Shown piece after piece: positions 8,280 through 9,908 of a DNA stretch of 9,908 nt. The notes below the pieces were generated by a model, which ran no database searches, was not told where the DNA came from, and saw only the letters and a list, made by a program, of their open reading frames with translations. The stretch is from CALMFT01 sp041674565 (lineage in GTDB: Bacteria; Patescibacteriota; Gracilibacteria; Absconditabacterales; Absconditicoccaceae), in contig JBAYVQ010000031.1 in the NCBI GenBank assembly GCA_041674565.1, positions 1 through 9,908 on the forward strand. Direction: 5' to 3'. Position 1 is the first letter of the stretch; the number at the start of each line of letters is the position of its first letter. A program made the translations under genes and the position numbers.

Positions 8280-9440
8280 CTAACGAATCTCAAAACAAAG
8301 ATCCGACTTGTCAAACATATCCTTGGCGTCTCTTGCTATGGTTTTGTGGTCTCGTTCTTGCTGACTCATATCTTGTGTAACTCATACGAGATTGTCTACT
8401 GTCTGTGTATCAACCAATATCCCATTGTCTTTGTCTTGTACAAGTTCTGGCGTTGCTCCTTGATTGTATCAGATAACTGGCGTACCCAGGCACAAGCTCT
8501 CGGCAGTAACATATCCAAAGCTTTCTAGTGTAATATTGACGAGCCCCTTTGCCTTTCAGATTATTTCACATCTTTCTCGTGGGTCATCTATCCACCCCAA
8601 AAATTCGATATTGCTGTTGGCGATAGATCTCAGGTATTGTTCGTCGGGTCCAGCGCCAATGATCTTGAGCACGTGTCTCGTGTGATTGAACGCATTGATG
8701 ATGATGTCCACGCTTTTGCTAAAAGTTACTAACCTACCTACAAAGATAAAATAATCTGACCTAGTATCGTATCCAGGGTAGTCGAAAAAGACTGGATCCA
8801 ACTTGGGGTACTGGACAGTGCTGCTCAGACCATAAATGTCTTGTATAAGTTTACTGGTGTAGTGACTATTGGTGTAGATGTGGTGATAGATCCTAGGCTT
8901 GAGATCTCGTGGTAAGAGATAGCTGCGAGCAAATTGATAGATTTGTCTAATGGGTGAGCGTAATTTGCTTAGGTTGGAAAGATAGTGGTTGTGGATATAC
9001 ATAAAAGGCGACTGAGCATAGAGTATGGTAGGTATTTTCCCGCTTGCATCGGCTACGTTTTTGGCCACAGCAAAGCTAGAAATGATAATCTCATTTGCTT
9101 GGTAATGCTTGATCTTGCGTTGCAGTATCCGTATCAAGATGGGATACCAAAACATGAGGTTACGATAATCCAGCAGTTTGGATAGCCCTCGCACTTTGTG
9201 CTTATCAAAAAAAACAAAAAGAGCAAATATCCGTCTTGGGAGCGCTGAGATGATAGGGATAGTTGCCCCATCAATGTATAACTCTTTCTTATCTGAAAAC
9301 ATGGTGAATATCTTGTATTGTACCGCTTTGTTATTGTTTTTGCTCAATGTGTCGCGAATGATATCAAAAAAAACTCTCTCTGCTCCTGCGATATAATATA
9401 GTCGATCGTGAACAAAAGCTATTTTTGTTTGTGTGTTCAT
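8280..9440 (-). CDS. Family 4-type glycosyltransferase (group 1)
   Basis: This 386-residue retaining glycosyltransferase probably acts at the cytoplasmic membrane face in polysaccharide or glycoconjugate synthesis. The acceptor is unknown. The N-terminal domain begins KIAFVHD-x-LYYIAGAERVF, with CGA at residue 13 where the family has Trp (VHDW). ILYAQSPFMYIH lies near 139-150. The C-terminal GT-B domain has FVGRL (233-237), IGAGPDE (261-267), FLGW (280-283), then LESFGYVTAESLCLGTPVIG with the E-x7-E pair at 306/314. TGAs at 8556, 8469 and 8382 are glycine; the one in GTPVIG is strongly conserved. Without recoding the gene would seem to lose its donor-binding end. It ends in TAG at 8280-8282 and is the first gene of the minus-strand cluster, preceded by a ~56-nt leader from a candidate TATACT promoter. 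Confidence 0.92.
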
Positions 9441-9502
9441 TGTAGATTCTTGTTTTGTAAAAGTCCCTATTGTTGCGGTTATTGTTCGTTGCCCAGAGAC
9501 AT

Positions 9503-9528
9503 AGTATAATTATCTTTCTTGCAATCAA
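9503..9528 (-). promoter_or_regulatory. Candidate promoter of the GT-smpB-truB-phr cluster
   Basis: On the minus strand TATACT (9508-9503) is a good -10 hexamer. TTGATT (9528-9523) is the nearest -35-like hexamer, but the 14-bp spacer is short. Predicted start near 9496, giving a leader of ~56 nt before the glycosyltransferase ATG. Confidence 0.45.
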
Positions 9529-9539
9529 ACACAATAATA

Positions 9540-9568
9540 TTATCTGTAGTTATCTAATAATTTATACT
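9540..9568 (+). promoter_or_regulatory. Candidate promoter of the uppS-like gene
   Basis: TATACT at 9563-9568 is a good -10. TTATCT at 9540-9545 is a weak -35 with a 17-bp spacer. Transcription would start near 9575, leaving only about 13 nt before the ATG. GGTGA at 9571-9575 is too far from the ATG to be a normal ribosome binding site. Confidence 0.45.
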
Positions 9569-9588
9569 ATGGTGATTTTTTTGTTATC

Positions 9589-9908
9589 ATGAATTTTCCA
9601 GTGCATTTATCGATTATTCCAGATGGAAACAGGACACGAGCCCAGGCAAATGGTGTTTCAGTGTTTGAAGGATATATCAAGTCAGTAGAAAAAGCAGTAG
9701 AACTTATCAAATACGTATACACCTCCACTCCTGTAAAGGTTATTTCTGGACGAGGTATGTCTACGGAAAATAGAAATAAAAGGCCGTCGGAAGAATTGGA
9801 CTTTTTGTTTAACATGTATAGGACTTGTGGAGATTTACTCAATGAGTTCTTACGTGAGCATCAGATCAACTTCAGATGGATAGGCGATCCTACCAATTTG
9901 CCCAGTGA
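9589..9908 (+). CDS. uppS: Isoprenyl (undecaprenyl) diphosphate synthase, 5' part
   Basis: A cis-prenyltransferase that makes the C55 lipid carrier for cell-wall and glycan precursors. 106 complete codons are present and the frame runs off the window. PVHLSIIPDGN at the start holds the Mg-binding Asp12. It is followed by R-T-(CGA)-A, where the family has DGNxRWA, so CGA17 is the conserved Trp. SG-(CGA)-GMSTENRNKRPSEELDF matches the LW/YxxSTENxxRPxxE block. The position normally Arg two after the Asn (DGNxR) is Thr, though an Arg precedes it, and the usual GH is GY. No TGA is used in this part. The ATG at 9589 directly precedes the conserved block, as in the family. It is divergent from the glycosyltransferase cluster and could supply lipid carrier for glycan work, which is an inference. 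Confidence 0.9.
   Translation, partial: MNFPVHLSIIPDGNRTRAQANGVSVFEGYIKSVEKAVELIKYVYTSTPVKVISGRGMSTENRNKRPSEELDFLFNMYRTCGDLLNEFLREHQINFRWIGDPTNLPS

Larger units (their letters stand above)
9500..9571. repeat. Inverted repeat carrying the two divergent -10 elements
   Basis: The left arm CATAGTATAATTAT (9500-9513) is the reverse complement of the right arm ATAATTTATACTATG (9557-9571) apart from one extra base. Each arm contains TATACT reading outward. TTATCT also recurs at 9510, 9540 and 9550 between and within the arms. Confidence 0.75.

Noticed and set aside
5310..8558. Widespread pseudogenisation of the minus-strand genes by nonsense mutations
   Set aside because: Every internal stop is TGA, never TAA or TAG, no frameshifts are needed, and the TGAs match conserved glycines.
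5925..8558. UGA = tryptophan (table 4) or selenocysteine
   Set aside because: The TGA positions align with glycine (SPYIRFG, GSGTYIR, GTPVIG, LQG-EVKS). TGG is in regular use for Trp, and no selenocysteine context is seen.
6919..8685. Short plus-strand open frames opposite truB, smpB and the glycosyltransferase
   Set aside because: They lie wholly within well-supported minus-strand genes and encode no recognisable motif.
9567..9842. Minus-strand open frame opposite uppS
   Set aside because: It overlaps the conserved UppS motifs on the + strand and has no family resemblance.

Overview
The window reads as a fragment of a Candidate Phyla Radiation bacterium of the Absconditabacteria (SR1) / Gracilibacteria type. 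The main evidence is the genetic code. Under the standard code almost every gene is broken by in-frame TGA. When TGA is read as glycine (NCBI table 25) each becomes one intact, recognisable protein, and the TGAs fall on glycines conserved in photolyase, TruB, SmpB and glycosyltransferase families. All seven visible gene ends use TAA (5) or TAG (2). A second recoding is visible: CGA repeatedly sits where the family has an invariant tryptophan (at least seven sites in the photolyase, plus TruB, SmpB, glycosyltransferase and UppS), while conserved arginines use AGA, AGG, CGT or CGC. CGA therefore appears to mean Trp here, and perhaps CGG too. Translation with table 25 would still give wrong proteins.

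Layout. Positions 2-1252 (+): 3' part of an SMC/Rad50/SbcC-type ABC ATPase. 1253-1535: non-coding leader with two hairpins. 1536-5195 (+): a 1219-residue secreted S-layer-like protein with N-terminal SLH-type segments and six diverged ~165-residue repeats, closed by a strong intrinsic terminator at 5220-5249. 5310-9440 (-): a five-gene cluster transcribed right to left: GT4 glycosyltransferase, smpB, a nucleoside 2-deoxyribosyltransferase-like gene, truB and a photolyase, with gaps of 20, 10, 40 and 35 nt. A four-unit heptamer tandem repeat lies between the third and fourth genes. 9441-9588: divergent promoter region whose two -10 elements are arms of an inverted repeat. 9589-9908 (+): start of an isoprenyl (undecaprenyl) diphosphate synthase.

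Functionally this is a mixed housekeeping segment: DNA maintenance (Rad50-like, photolyase), translation and RNA (SmpB, TruB), nucleotide metabolism, and envelope building (S-layer protein, glycosyltransferase, UppS). The S-layer gene stands apart in codon use, with no TGA and a single CGA, as expected of a very highly expressed gene. No tRNA, rRNA, CRISPR array or insertion sequence was seen. No gene start shows a convincing Shine-Dalgarno sequence.
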